DNA of 64,000 nt. Source: Siphonodentalium dalli. Its lineage: Eukaryota > Mollusca > Scaphopoda > Gadilida > Siphonodentaliidae. Under the pieces are notes generated by a model that did no database searches, was not told the DNA's origin, and saw only the letters and a program-made list of their open reading frames with translations. The stretch lies in NCBI GenBank assembly GCA_032622095.1, contig CP136067.1, forward strand, positions 63,128,893 to 63,192,892. Reading direction: 5' to 3'. The position numbers and the translations under genes are program-made. Below, one piece after another: positions 26,641 to 36,972 of the stretch (position 1 is its first letter; every line of letters starts with the position of its first letter).

Positions 26641-27474
26641 CCAGCGGTGCACTTGTTTTTAGCGTTGTACTCCCGTTCGGTTTATAACTCCTTATGCTAT
26701 CAGCATAGGTTTCAACATTTTGAATACGAGTGGTTACTTCGAAATCCAGATGGGTTCATTATCAACCAGCTTTCGGTGACGATGTTTACTCAAGTCAGTT
26801 GGACATGCACAAACACTTGGCATTTCCTTTAATGCTTATCAATACGACAGTATATATAATATCAATTGATTTAATTTTTCAGTAGATGTGCACTGCTTTG
26901 AATGGTTGTGCAAACAAATATGCCAATGTCTCTCTTTTGAGCGATCATAACGTGATGATCCCTATAGTCAATTGTAAAATGCATTATATTAGTATATATG
27001 CCAAGAAAGTTGTCAGGATGTGTCCAACATGGGAAAGACATACCCACTGGAGTACATTATAGATAGATCTATGATGGCTACACGTGGGTCTTTATGAATT
27101 CCTGTTACTTGGCAACCAGCGCTAGTATTAGCGGATTGCTCAGTATAATATTTGGTGAAATATTATTCGGAAGCTGGGATGTGTTGGAGAAGAACCAACA
27201 CCATCGTTATAAAGTTATTCCGAAATTTTCAATCAAAATTCTGGCGAGTTGCTATCAAGGTTTTAAGGTTTGAACCTATATATATATATATACAGGTATA
27301 TATAGTCTACAGGTGATGATGGCATATCACTTGAGGGGCAAGTGGCCCTAGTATTGCATGTACATTTATAAGATGAAGATTCATATGTACATAGATGGGG
27401 AATACAAGGGGAACTCGGGTAAAGTTTAGTGAGTCTTTAGTTGCTGTATTATTGACTCTGTTACTTTCCCACCT

Positions 27475-27842
27475 CCTTGAAATCTGTAATATTTCTGACC
27501 GAAATATTATTAAGGAAGTTACGAAGTAAAAATGAAAAATTTGAAAACTCAAATTTAAGTTTTACGAATAACTGATATTAATAATATTCGGGCCCACCCA
27601 TCCTCCCCGCTGGGAGTCAATAATACTTTCCAGAATGGCGGCTTCTTATAGCGCCAGAAGGAAAGTGACAATAGTGGATTGGTCAAGCTGTGGGGCGATT
27701 AAATTGCTTTAAGCTGATTGGATGGTTCGCTATGCTCCACCACAGGCGAGTTTATTATGCTAGAAGGGGATAATTCTGACCAAAATATTATTAATATCAG
27801 TTATTCGTAAAACTTAAATTTGAGTTTTCAAATTTTCAATAA
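27475..27842. mobile_element. MITE with inverted termini of about 48 bp
   Basis: The left inner terminus (about 27540-27588, GAAAACTCAAATTTAAGTTT...) is the near-perfect reverse complement of the right terminus (about 27787-27838). Between them lie a segment around GCGGCTTCTTATAGCGCC and the CCCCACAGC-type block shared with 22.3 kb. No ORF of note. Termini are too AT-rich to give a certain target duplication. Confidence 0.7.
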
Positions 27843-28391
27843 CAATTGCCAAATTATTAAAAATTCCTCAAAAATATACTAATAGTATAGTATAATGATT
27901 GTTTGAATGCGATATTATCCACAATACACACTTTGTGTGAGCCAAGTGTTTGTTTATATAGAGCACATAAATAGTGAGTGATTAGCAAAACACTCAACAC
28001 TGTGGCAATTTTTCAGGAGAGTCATTCACAGTGACCCATTCAACACCGAAATCTTGAGAGGCGAAGAATATCAAACTCTATACTGTAATGTTGTATACAA
28101 CCTGGTGGCATTTCTAACCAAAGTTCATTAGTGCGGTCTCCCCCTTGTTGAGTGTTTTGCTTATCGCATACTCTTTATGTACTGTTTGTTTTAATACATA
28201 ACATGTTGTTTGTTTACGTAATACAGATTACTTACATGACAATAACATGCAAATTACGTGATATGTATGATTGGTATGAGAATAAAATTTGTTTGTAAAA
28301 TAATATTCTTTCTGTTTATGGTGGTTTTAATGGATGTGACTATTTTAACAGCAACCACCACCAATACTTACCATATCTTTAACATTCACAG

Positions 28392-28544
28392 ATATTCTTC
28401 CAACGTGCTCTGACATATATGAAGACAAGAAGGACCAACTGACTGGATATTTCTCTGGTTACTACACGATTGATCCAGATGGCCCCGGTGGACAAAAGCC
28501 ATTCAAGGCTTATTGTTCATACAAACGAACCAGACTAGCCATTG
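28392..28544 (+). CDS. Exon A: start of a second fibrinogen-like module
   Basis: A 153-bp exon with acceptor TTTAACATTCACAG and donor GTGAGA, phase 1 in and phase 1 out. It encodes PTCSDIYEDKK, SGYYTIDPDGPGG and KPFKAYCSY, the classic N-terminal fibrinogen-related pattern: first Cys, then S-G-x-Y-x-I-D-P-D-G, then P-F-x-x-Y-C. Modules of this type occur in ficolins, tenascins and CNTNAP proteins. Neighbouring exons B and C point to the CNTNAP-type version. Phase matches exon E upstream, so a new module begins directly after the previous one. The 50 complete codons have no stop. Confidence 0.85.
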
Positions 28545-28819
28545 GTGAGATGGAGTATATCTTATGTTTTGCATAATATAATCTATAGGCAGAATTATAT
28601 GTGTTCTTCAAGTGCAAATAGAAGATGGATATTATTGATTGTTACAACTCATATAGAGCCCGGTGAATCATAGTTTGTGCTTGAATCAAATCTCAAATCG
28701 AATTGGCCGAATGGTATCTAAACGAATCAAATCTTATAATCGAATCTTACTAAACCTGATTCCGATTACTAATTCAGATATGAGACAAAGCTATTGTAAT
28801 TAAACGTTATTTTATGAAT

Positions 28820-29168
28820 AGAAGTTACACACTATTCGAGTATTGCTCGGATCGCTCCATGGTCGTAATTAAGTTCAATGATTTTCACACGTGAGATTAT
28901 ATTCCCGGAAAAAATATTAGTCAAATAAACATACCTGGCTACCACCATACCCAACCATTGAATATTATGTAGTGACAGCACATCATCAAATTCAATACAA
29001 TGCTGGCTAGAATAGAAGTTACACAATATTCTAGTACCATTCAGATCGCTCCGTAGTCGTACGTTCAATGTTTTCACCATGTGAGATTATCTCCCCAGAA
29101 AAGATATTGGTCAAATAAACATACTTGGCTAATACCGTACCCACAACCAATTGAATATTACTACTCAT
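28820..29168 (+). repeat. 194-bp tandem duplication, second copy interrupted
   Basis: AGAAGTTACACA starts at 28820 and again at 29014. The units share GATCGCTCC, GTGAGATTAT, GTCAAATAAACATAC and CAATTGAATATTA-like blocks. The second unit breaks off where the direct-repeat element begins (29169). A GTGGCAGCACATCATCAATACAATGCTGG segment resembling the missing continuation reappears near 31651, suggesting later insertion of the material between. Confidence 0.6.
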
Positions 29169-29364
29169 TGTTGAAGGTTTTCTCTGGAGTTTTTTCTCGA
29201 TTTTCTTACCTTCCTCGCCAACTTCAACACTCAGATATGGCCTCGAGTGTTTTCACTCTCCGATGTCACCAGTGACACAGCCTAAGCACAGTGTATTTTC
29301 ACTCTACGTACACCCCCCAACCACTGGGGATGAACAAGAAGTACTTTTAGTCGATTTATTTATT
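29169..29364 (+). repeat. Left 196-bp direct terminal repeat
   Basis: Starts TGTTGAAGGTTTTCTCTGG and ends TCGATTTATTTATT. It contains an inverted pair (TTGAAG ... CTTCAA) able to form a hairpin, then CAGATATGGCCTCGAGTG and CCCCCCAACCACTGGGG. It lacks the upstream segment with the hammerhead motif, as if 5'-truncated. Confidence 0.9.
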
Positions 29365-29503
29365 TTTCCTTTCCTTTTTACTATTCTTGTTCATACCACG
29401 GCCACCCCTGCTCAGTGACCAGACGTCATAAACTACCGCTACTATATCAACACGTATCGCCGTATCAGAGAACGGCATTCGCAGATCTCTCTATATACAC
29501 ACC

Positions 29504-29610
29504 ATGTTCTTCCACTGTTCGGAATGCAACAACCGGTATCCACACACCGATCCAGTTTGAGTGGCAATGTCAGAGAAATACATAGACATATGAAGGTCAA
29601 GCACCCTACG
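29504..29610 (+). pseudogene. Degenerate C2H2 zinc-finger-like remnant
   Basis: One frame reads FFHCSECNNRYPHTDP. After a one- or two-base frame change it continues SLSGNVREIHRHMKVKHP, giving C-x2-C ... L-x2-N-V ... H-x-H ... H spacing like a C2H2 finger with a trailing MKVKHP. It could be a relic of a DNA-binding protein once encoded by the element. Too short and broken to be functional; chance resemblance is possible. Confidence 0.35.
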
Positions 29611-30151
29611 TTTACTGTCTCACTATCTTTGCACGCTAGTACGACATTAACCCACTGAATCACATCTACGATTATAACTCATGACGTATGTAACCGATCA
29701 ACAAAATCAACAACTGGAGTGAACCACTCTCTATATACTAAGCGCACGCAGGGAATCCACAACTCCCGATGAGCGGATTTATTGAAAATTATGGAACAGC
29801 CCGTAATTTAGCAATAGCAACGAATCAACTAACAGCATGGTGTGTATATCCCAAATAAAATTTATCACATAGATCTGTTGTGATTTACTATTAAATACAT
29901 CTATTTTCACAACACAGTAGCATTTGTCACTTCTCCCTCCACGGTCCAATAAACCATCTTCCACAACATTCGCCAGAGGATCCAAGCAGAACGCCTTTAT
30001 CACCCAAACATCGTAAGGTATAGTATCCTTCTTGATTGGTCTTCTCCCACCCACATCACCCAACTAAGCACGTTGCCAACCTCGACCTTCCGGTATGTTT
30101 CCGTACCATTCAATTTCATACCATTAAACCTCCAACAACAGACACTCGTTG

Positions 30152-30494
30152 TTACCCGCACGTCAAAACTTACCAACACCAACTAATGGCTCATTTTACG
30201 GAACTAAACCATTGTTACCCGCATACCTAAACGGCTACACATCCAGCCAAACACACCACCCCATACCCAACCGTCCACTCGGCAAATACCCGCACAACCG
30301 ATGTTACCCGCACTCCTACTTCCGTGCTTTCCCACCACAAACGCCAGATACCCGCACTTGTTACCCGCAATTTTGGGAATGCATCACTACCATCACCACG
30401 TCGATTACCCGCACCAATTACCCGCATTTACAATGCCCCACACCACACAGGATAAACGCCAATACGAACCCCTTACCCGCATTTGTTACCCGCA
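30152..30494 (+). repeat. Cluster of ten (T/A)TACCCGCA 9-mers
   Basis: (T/A)TACCCGCA occurs starting at 30152, 30215, 30286, 30304, 30348, 30361, 30405, 30418, 30473 and 30486. Three pairs are spaced 13 bp start to start (30348/30361, 30405/30418, 30473/30486). The surrounding + strand is strikingly poor in G and rich in C. On the minus strand the word is TGCGGGTA(A/T). All copies have one orientation. It may be a binding-site array or a decayed minisatellite; the open frames across it (repeated CYPH) probably follow from the repetition. Confidence 0.85.
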
Positions 30495-30612
30495 TTTCCC
30501 ATCATCCTTTTCACAACCCCTTGACCCTTCAACACTGACCAATCAAATCGGAGACTCATAACAAACAGTATATAAGGCGAGCAAAATCCTCAAAAAATCA
30601 CACGCCAAACTC

Positions 30613-30651
30613 GGTCCTGATGAAGTTAAACAATAACGAAAGCGCTAGACC
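30613..30651 (+). ncRNA. Hammerhead-ribozyme-like motif
   Basis: In order: GGTC (helix I 5' strand, 30613-30616), CTGATGA (30617-30623), an extra A, GTTA-AACAA-TAAC hairpin (helix II, 30625-30637), GAAA (30638-30641), GCGC (30642-30645, self-complementary, possible short or dimeric helix III), TA (30646-30647, an allowed NUH cleavage site), GACC (helix I 3' strand, 30648-30651). All invariant core boxes are present in the right order with pairing arms. The bulged A before helix II is non-canonical and may weaken it. Predicted cleavage follows 30647, 24 nt before the second direct repeat. Confidence 0.6.
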
Positions 30652-30671
30652 TTTACTGCAGGTTATCTGAG

Positions 30672-30867
30672 TGTTGAAGGTTTTCTCTGGAGTTTTTTCT
30701 CGATTTTCTTGCCTTCCTCGCCAACTTCAACACTCAGATATGGCCTCGAGTGTTTTCACTCTCCGATGTCACCAGTGACACAGCCTAAGCACAGTGTATT
30801 TTCACTCTACGTACACCCCCCAACCACTGGGGATGAACAAGAAGGACTTTTAGTCGATTTATTTATT
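30672..30867 (+). repeat. Right 196-bp direct terminal repeat
   Basis: Nearly identical to 29169-29364. Here the 5' side is fuller: TCTGAGTGTTGAAG (30666-30679) pairs perfectly with CTTCAACACTCAGA about 43 bp further on, a 14-bp stem. The left copy keeps only part of that stem. The repeat is followed directly by the tandem array at 30885. Confidence 0.9.
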
Positions 30868-30884
30868 ACTTATTATTATCCCCC

Positions 30885-31430
30885 GCCAAATTTATAAGAG
30901 TCATACCTTGAACGAATGTCAACAGATTTCAAAGATTTTTGGTATATGAGTTTACCTGACCATTACCTAGAAAGAGTTCGCAAGCCAGGTCCGGCCAGAT
31001 ATTTTTACCAGAGTTATAGGACTTACCAAATAGCAAATAGACGATGTCACAGGGCTCATTTCCGCAAATCTCAACGGATTTCAAAGATATTTGGTATATG
31101 AGTTCACTTGACCAGTATCTAGAACGAGTTCACAAACCAGGTCCGACCGGATATTTTGACCAGGTCTGGCCGGATATTGGACTTTGTTTATTTTTGTGTG
31201 TGCAAATGGAGACGTCACAGGGCTCATTTCCACAAATGTCAACGGATTTCAAAGACTTTTGGTATATGAGTTCACATGACCAGTATCTAGAACGAGTTCG
31301 CAAACCAGGTCTGGCCGGATATTTTCAGCAGAGTTATTGGACTTTGTTTATTATTTTTGGTGCAAATGGACGACGTCACATGGCTAATTTCCACAAATGT
31401 CAGTACCTAAAATGAGTCGCAAGCCAGGCT
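30885..31430 (+). repeat. Three-unit tandem array (150-170 bp)
   Basis: Units start with TGTCAACAGATTTCAAAGA-like words near 30917, 31067 and 31236. They share GGTATATGAGTT, TAGAA(A/C)GAGTTC(G/A)CAA(G/A)CCAGGTC and GGCC(A/G)GATATTTT. It begins just after a CCCCCGCC tract (30881) and may be a diverged member of the (GTCC)n element class, although no GTCC tract is present. Confidence 0.7.
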
Positions 31431-32128
31431 TTTTGACAAAATCCCACTTCTTGTTTAGTACATACTGAGAACGCAAACATTATTGAGAATGCACTTCCCC
31501 AACTGCACAATTTGGTGGGGAAACCATCGTCTGCGACTGCTTGTTACCACTTTATAGGGCATTCTCTAGGCTATTAATAGTGTTTTTCGGGGCATTCCAT
31601 ATAGCGTATTGTTACAAAACACCAGCCCTCAAATATCATGTTATTGTTATAGTGGCAGCACATCATCAATACAATGCTGGTTAAACTGTTTTGTTGTATT
31701 TATAAAGAGGGTTATTATGATTGGGACTGGTGATGATTAGCGTGCAAAGTCAATACAATACAAGTATTTGTAATTTCAGTTCAGACATTATAAGGTCGAA
31801 GGTTACATGTATGTGGGCAGTAATAAGCTACTCACAGAAATGCATCATGTTTCCTATTGATTTATAGCTTATATTTCTATAATGAGTAGGATATGAAGGG
31901 TACTTGATTCAATTGATAGGGACATGCTTTATTTGAAATATTTATGACCAAACTCAAGATTTGCCCACATACCATTTGACCATAAGTTGACGAAACTGAC
32001 AGTATGAATACATGTATTGTATTGTGCCATCCCCGCTATGATGCTCGCTATAACTGAAAATCAGGAATGCAGTTATCACACTGAATTATTATTAGGAGAA
32101 ATAAACTGCCAACTGGATAGTTATACCC

Positions 32129-32690
32129 CCCGCAACGAAGTTAGGGGGGGGGGTATACTGGAGTCGGCTTGTCCATCCATCCATCGTCCGTCCGTCCGTC
32201 TGTCTGTGGACACAAATTTGTCCGGAGTTTTTCTGTCGTTTTTTGGGAACCTGTGCACCTGCGATTATGACGTCTGTCAGACTTTTTTTGGTGGAGTTAT
32301 TCCCCCTTTTTCGACTTAGAAAATTTTCACAACATGTATAATTTTGTCTGAGCTTTTATTCCTACATTTTTAGGTCAATTTTGTTTAATCTTGGCACATA
32401 TATTTAGTACCATGAGAACTTGTGCACCTGCGATTATGATGTCTGTCCTACATTTTTTGGTGGAGTTATCCCCCTTATTCGACTTATTTGCAACATGCAT
32501 AATTTTGTCCGAGCTTTTATTCCTACATTTTTCGGTCAATAGGTTTAAGATTAGGGTTGTGCGCCTGCAATGGGAACTGTTATTTTATTATTTTACTAAA
32601 TGTTTACTGACATGTGAAACATCTTAGTATTTTAAAAACACGGGGGTATCCTTAGTCCCATTGGGACAGTCACACCTCTAGTTTTATTTT
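32129..32690 (+). repeat. (GTCC)n element, copy 4
   Basis: Starts TTATACCCCCCGCAACGAAG, then a long G run and GTATACTGGAGTCGG (a foldback), then a GTCC tract at about 32183-32205. Units share GTGCACCTGCGATTATGA (near 32251 and 32423) and TTTTTCGACTTAGAAAATTTTC. It ends GGGGGTATCCTTAGTCCCATTGGGACAGTC, followed by ACACCTCTAGTTTT, a plausible terminal hairpin (GTCCCATTGGGAC, 32655-32667). Confidence 0.75.
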
Positions 32691-32929
32691 GTTAACAATT
32701 AAGATTTTAACATGATGTGTGCCAATGTCCTCAGTTTGACAAAAACTGAAAAGAAATAAACACAGTTATTTAGAAACATTTGGTCTGTTTTGGTCACTTT
32801 GGAAACAAAGTCGACAAAGAGTCAATTTCGAGTTAATTTCCACCAAACTATTCACACTTTTATAGTTTATAAATTACAAGTGACGCACACAGTAAGTCTG
32901 AATTGTTGTGCGCCCAGATTGATGTCTGC

Positions 32930-33622
32930 ATTATAGTGGGAGAGACTGTGCCTTCAGTGGGTCAATATGTTCCCTCCTGAATTTACTCTCTCGAGCAAAT
33001 TGTTGGTTGGATACTAAGTATATCCTTCGCATCTGTTGCAAATAAAGGCAGCGATGACTTGTTTGCCTGTCAGAACTCCAGTGGAAATTCCTCCCTTCCC
33101 AATAACTGTACACGTGAGTATGACAACTCCATTTCTTTGGTCAGCCTTACTGACAACGAGTTGCCATCTTGGTAAAGTGCATTTACTGCATTGTCTCTCA
33201 CGTGTGAGGCTTTAACATCATGAAAAATGGCATCAAGTAAGCTCTGTGCCAGTGGAGCAGGCAGCTTAATTACACTGCCCGAACTAGTAGACTGGGACAG
33301 TGACTTCTCATTTCATTGAGTTCGTCTTGAAATCCTGTTCTCTGTATTTCTGGATAGCTTGAATGTTATCATACGATATACTCTTGAATCGCCTTCCTAA
33401 TTATGTGAGAAGATCTTGTTTGTACAATTTCATGCCTTTGGCTTCATTGAGTCCCAACTGCTTAGTCCGAGTCTGGATGTATGAAATGACCATGGCAACA
33501 GGTATAGATCGATCAGCTTTCAAAAATGATGTCGCTTCTGCCTTTGGCTTCAGCAATGGTACTGATTCAAAAACCCTTTGAACTCTGGCTTCCCACAGCA
33601 ATCGACACCCGTGACCCTGCAT
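32930..33622 (-). pseudogene. hAT transposase pseudogene, C-terminal part
   Basis: Broken minus-strand frames. The last segment reads LLGREEFPLEF, a stop, then NKSSLPLFATDAKDILSIQ and FRREHIDPLK. This matches the layout of the hAT C-terminal dimerisation region (W..n...lP.L...A..iLSIp...s..ErvFS). A 73-codon open segment lies at 33401-33622, with stops and frameshifts downstream. The region is decayed and not functional. It probably belongs with 35940-36267, separated by a later insertion. Confidence 0.6.
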
Positions 33623-34428
33623 GGGCTCCCAGGCGTTTTATACCCTGTTTTAGATACACTTTATATGTTTGGTGTTCATAATGTTCTAAATGTGGTATGT
33701 ATTCAAAACTTCACATGGTTGTTCATGGTAAGCCATTAATAATTTTAATTTTAAGATGGGTAGGTATTGCCAAGTCATAACCTCTTAGTAATTTTTGCTA
33801 GGCAACTACCCAGAATATGGAAAAAAAACACTCAAATGGAGGTGAAACATTGTTATTTCCATTTTTTATAATAAGTTAATGCACTATGTTTGTAATAAAA
33901 GTGACAACACGTACTCTGCTGGTAAAGCATGTCACATATTTGGCCAGAACTGGTACCCCCCCAACCCTGTAAAATTTGTAGCAACGGTTGCTAAGCAAAC
34001 ACATAACTGGGATTGACCATGGACTCCGAGGCATATTCTATCCTGTCTTAGAAACATTTGAGAGGTTTGGGGTTGTTAATTCTATTATAAAACCTGTGGT
34101 ATTTAGGTCCTATATTTAACAAACATGATGTGCTTACATAGAATAAAATAAGTAGACTCAGTCCGCAATGGGATCTTTTATAATTCCCCCTCGCTTTCAG
34201 CTTTACCCTGCTCTTCCATAAATTATATAGGCCTACCTTACCTATAATATAGGTGAATTTATATGCTAATATGTACATTATGTCATATAATTGCTATGCG
34301 TATGCGCGAATATATCAACCCCACACACCGAGTGACCGTTTCCAAATTTGCATGTACCTTCAATGTACGGTATGGTTTTATCATTTCTATATACTATGCA
34401 CATGCACAAATATGCCTAAATGAACTAT

Positions 34429-35753
34429 TAGTGCTGAAACGGTTGACCTATTTTTGTAGCCGGTTAACTGCGACGTGTAACCGGATCATAACCGGTTATC
34501 CGCTATTTTCAACCTATGACTTTACACTGATTATTTACACCATAATATGTACCAATATATCAGCATAATTTGATTTATTAACTGTATGGCAAACTCGCGT
34601 AATGTTTACACAGACAGAGCTTGTATTAAACGAATGTAAATCACCAAACACGAACGTCACAAAGCCATGTGTGAACTAAAACTCGCAGTGTTTATAAATA
34701 GACGTGTCATCATGTCATGCTTGACCTGTTTGTACTGCAGTTACGACTGCTACCTGACTTGTTATCGTTCTCGTTTTGGGAAGAATATTGTGTGACCTAT
34801 ATACATATGTTCGTACATGCAAATATCGGCAGTTTTTTATTGCCATTATAGCGATTACGGGAACGGCCGATTATTAAGTCATGTGACTCCGGTATTCTAA
34901 CTGCTGGGTGTTCTTTGGCGATTTGAGATGGATAGGATGACTGACGACCAATAAACACAATTATGAAGTTTGTGAACTTTATGAAGTTAACAAATGAAAA
35001 TTTAAAAAACAGCTGAAAACCTGCTGAAAACAGTGCTTTCTGTTAGAAGACAATCAAATGCTGAGAATTAGTCAATAGGATGCAAATAATTAGTCCGACT
35101 GCACGGGAACACCACTTTGATTCGAGTTCATTTGAACTTCATCGACTGAGATTACTCAAACTCAGTAATGTTAGAAGCATAGACCGAGCGTATGTAAATA
35201 GGGTTGGTTCTCAGAGTTTGCATTCTGCCAATTTCTCTTTGAAATGTGCCGAGACATCTGATTTACTCATTTATTGGGTATCCATGATACTGTCTATATA
35301 CAAGTAGTCAGTCTGAGAGTAGATGTCAAATGACCACGCCGTACTGCAGTGAAAACGATTGTACTGATCTTTGCCGATGACCCAGTGGCATCAGTGCACA
35401 TGTTTTACCGGACATCGGAACATCAAAGATGACGTCATGCATCTTTGATGTTTAGCCGCCGATGCCAGACTATATAATCTGCCATTCATGGAAGACTTTT
35501 GATCTGGCACCAGATTTTGACTTTTAATACGCGTAATTTCGAATGTATACCCATCTGAGTGATAACGTTTGTAGCAAAATTGATAAAGTACCCGTGTTTA
35601 AAAGCTACTGTTATCAGTCTATGCCGATTAAGGACCCGAATACGTTAGTTTTTATCAGTGGCATTGCATGTGTGTATTACATAGCGGTTAACCGGTTGAT
35701 CGTAGACGGTAGCCAGTTGTCAACCGGATATCCGGATATCCGTTTCAGCACTA
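34429..35753. mobile_element. Non-autonomous hAT-type element, TSD TGAACTAT
   Basis: Termini TAGTGCTGAAACGG and its reverse complement (CCGTTTCAGCACTA) bound a 1325-bp insert, flanked by the identical 8-bp TGAACTAT at 34421-34428 and 35754-35761. An 8-bp target duplication with TAGTG-type termini is diagnostic of hAT transposons. ACCGGTTA words lie near both ends, and a perfect 13-bp stem (AACATCAAAGATG / CATCTTTGATGTT) lies near 35417-35450. No transposase inside. It sits between two pieces of a decayed hAT transposase. Confidence 0.93.
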
Positions 35754-35939
35754 TGAACTATAGATGTTGACTCTTCCATACACATGGTACAGACACCCTG
35801 AAAATCACATAAGTGCTAGATGGCTATTTAAGTCGTTCTTGGTTTGTCTGCAGCCCAATATTTCGGGCTACCGGGTTATTGTCAAATTCGTTTCAGCTTG
35901 ATATTTTGAAATATCGAGCTACCGGGTTCAAAGGGTTAA

Positions 35940-36267
35940 GAGTATCTGACTGCATGTATGTGCTGTTGAACCTTGTTGCCACATCCATCAGTGTGTCGGA
36001 TGTTTTCAGTGCTTTACTGTTATCATCAAGATCATTCGAGTTCAGCTGATGCTTGTGTAACATAGCTAAGCCTACCATGGAGGAGTTGAAGTTATTTGCA
36101 ATTTTATGGACAGCTGATATCACATTTTTGATCATCTTCTCCTCACAAAGTTTGCGTATTACATCATGGACGTTTGCTGTTGTCTGGCTCACCCACTGGA
36201 TGTGGGTCTCTTCAAACTTTTTTACTTGGCCTTTGTTTGCAGGTCTGGGTGTTTGTGACTTCATAAG
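35940..36267 (-). pseudogene. hAT transposase pseudogene, central part
   Basis: Minus-strand open frame of about 105 relevant codons. It contains WVSQTTANVHDVIRKLCEEK, then KIANNFNSSMVGLAML, then DVATRFNSTYMQ. The family's conserved D-V-x-T-R-(W/F)-N-S-T-Y box is visible, preceded by the usual helical region with an 'F..S' motif. Similarity stops near 35940, where another repeat (CCGGGTT / AAAGGGTTAA) begins. The catalytic C-terminal part appears displaced to 33.6-32.9 kb. Confidence 0.7.
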
Positions 36268-36972
36268 TGAGTCTATAGGTGGGATGTCGTACCTGATGTT
36301 TGTCTGTCAATACCATAGTACATGACTTGCATCTAATATCTAGTATCCTTGTCATCAATCTTGTGACCTAAGTCAAATTTCTGCCATGTTAAAACTATCA
36401 GAAACGGAAAAGAAAGTTCCTATTTTGGTAAACCTGTTAAATGTTTGAAGCGCGTAACTGGAAGATGAATCATTAAACGGGCAAAAGTGTTACTCGTTCA
36501 ATTCACTATAAAAGAGGAGTAACACTATCTGTTATCGTTGGACCAGACTTCTCCAATGTCTACATTAATTAAAATGGATCGATGTTCCCGCATAATATTT
36601 GATCATGTTGAGATTTGTTTAATGCCGATGCTGCCGACTGATATAGAACCGAATCATCGGGAGTATATCAAATTGAATCGAATCTCAAAGATTCGCCAAG
36701 TTCTTCTCGTACCCATCCTATTGAGTACTGCTTAAAGTAAATTAGTAATAACAGGTCACACATTTGTTATTTTGTTGAGCAATAGCCCCCCTGCTTATTA
36801 CAATTGGCAAGTTTAGTATTTAAGAAAAATTTCCATTATTAAAGTTTATACAGTTATGGACAACTAGTTTGAAGACAAATTATGTAATGTGCCCACTGTG
36901 TTATAGTAATTGTGTCTTGTATGTTTGGTTTCCACATCTGTTAATCCAACTGCACCATGTTTCTTCCATCAG

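Larger units (their letters stand above)
21018..28391 (+). other. Intron between exons E and A (7.4 kb)
   Basis: Bounded by the weak donor GTACCA and acceptor TTTAACATTCACAG. It contains dispersed repeats annotated separately. The stretches 23040-26030 and 26840-27300 show no gene or obvious element. Confidence 0.7.
29169..30867 (+). mobile_element. Direct-repeat element with hammerhead-like motif (retrozyme/Penelope-like candidate)
   Basis: Two 196-bp direct repeats (29169-29364 and 30672-30867) are offset by exactly 1503 bp and differ at only two positions that I can see (A/G in CTT(A/G)CC and T/G in AAG(T/G)AC), so the insertion looks recent. The internal 1.3 kb has a decayed C2H2 zinc-finger-like frame (29504-29610), a cluster of (T/A)TACCCGCA words (30152-30494) and a hammerhead-ribozyme-like core (30613-30651) just before the second repeat. 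Direct repeats plus hammerhead ribozymes are known from Penelope-like elements and retrozymes. No reverse transcriptase is present, so it would be non-autonomous. Repeat ends are not TG...CA, which argues against an ordinary LTR element. Confidence 0.7.
28545..36972 (+). other. Intron between exons A and B (8.4 kb)
   Basis: Begins GTGAGA and ends TTTCTTCCATCAG. It contains the hammerhead-bearing element, (GTCC)n copy 4, the hAT transposase remains and a hAT-type element. The stretches 31450-32120 and 36330-36960 hold no recognisable gene; a 10-bp stem (AGTGTTACTC / GAGTAACACT) lies at about 36487-36530. Confidence 0.7.

Noticed and set aside
30149-30561. Overlapping + strand frames with repeated CYPH motifs as a histidine/cysteine-rich protein.
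   Set aside because: The motif is the translation of the TTACCCGCA word in more than one frame, with irregular spacing; a DNA-level repeat explains it better.
28823-31640. An ordinary LTR retrotransposon built on the 196-bp repeats.
   Set aside because: Repeats do not start TG and end CA, there is no primer-binding site, polypurine tract, gag or pol, and a hammerhead-like motif precedes the second repeat.
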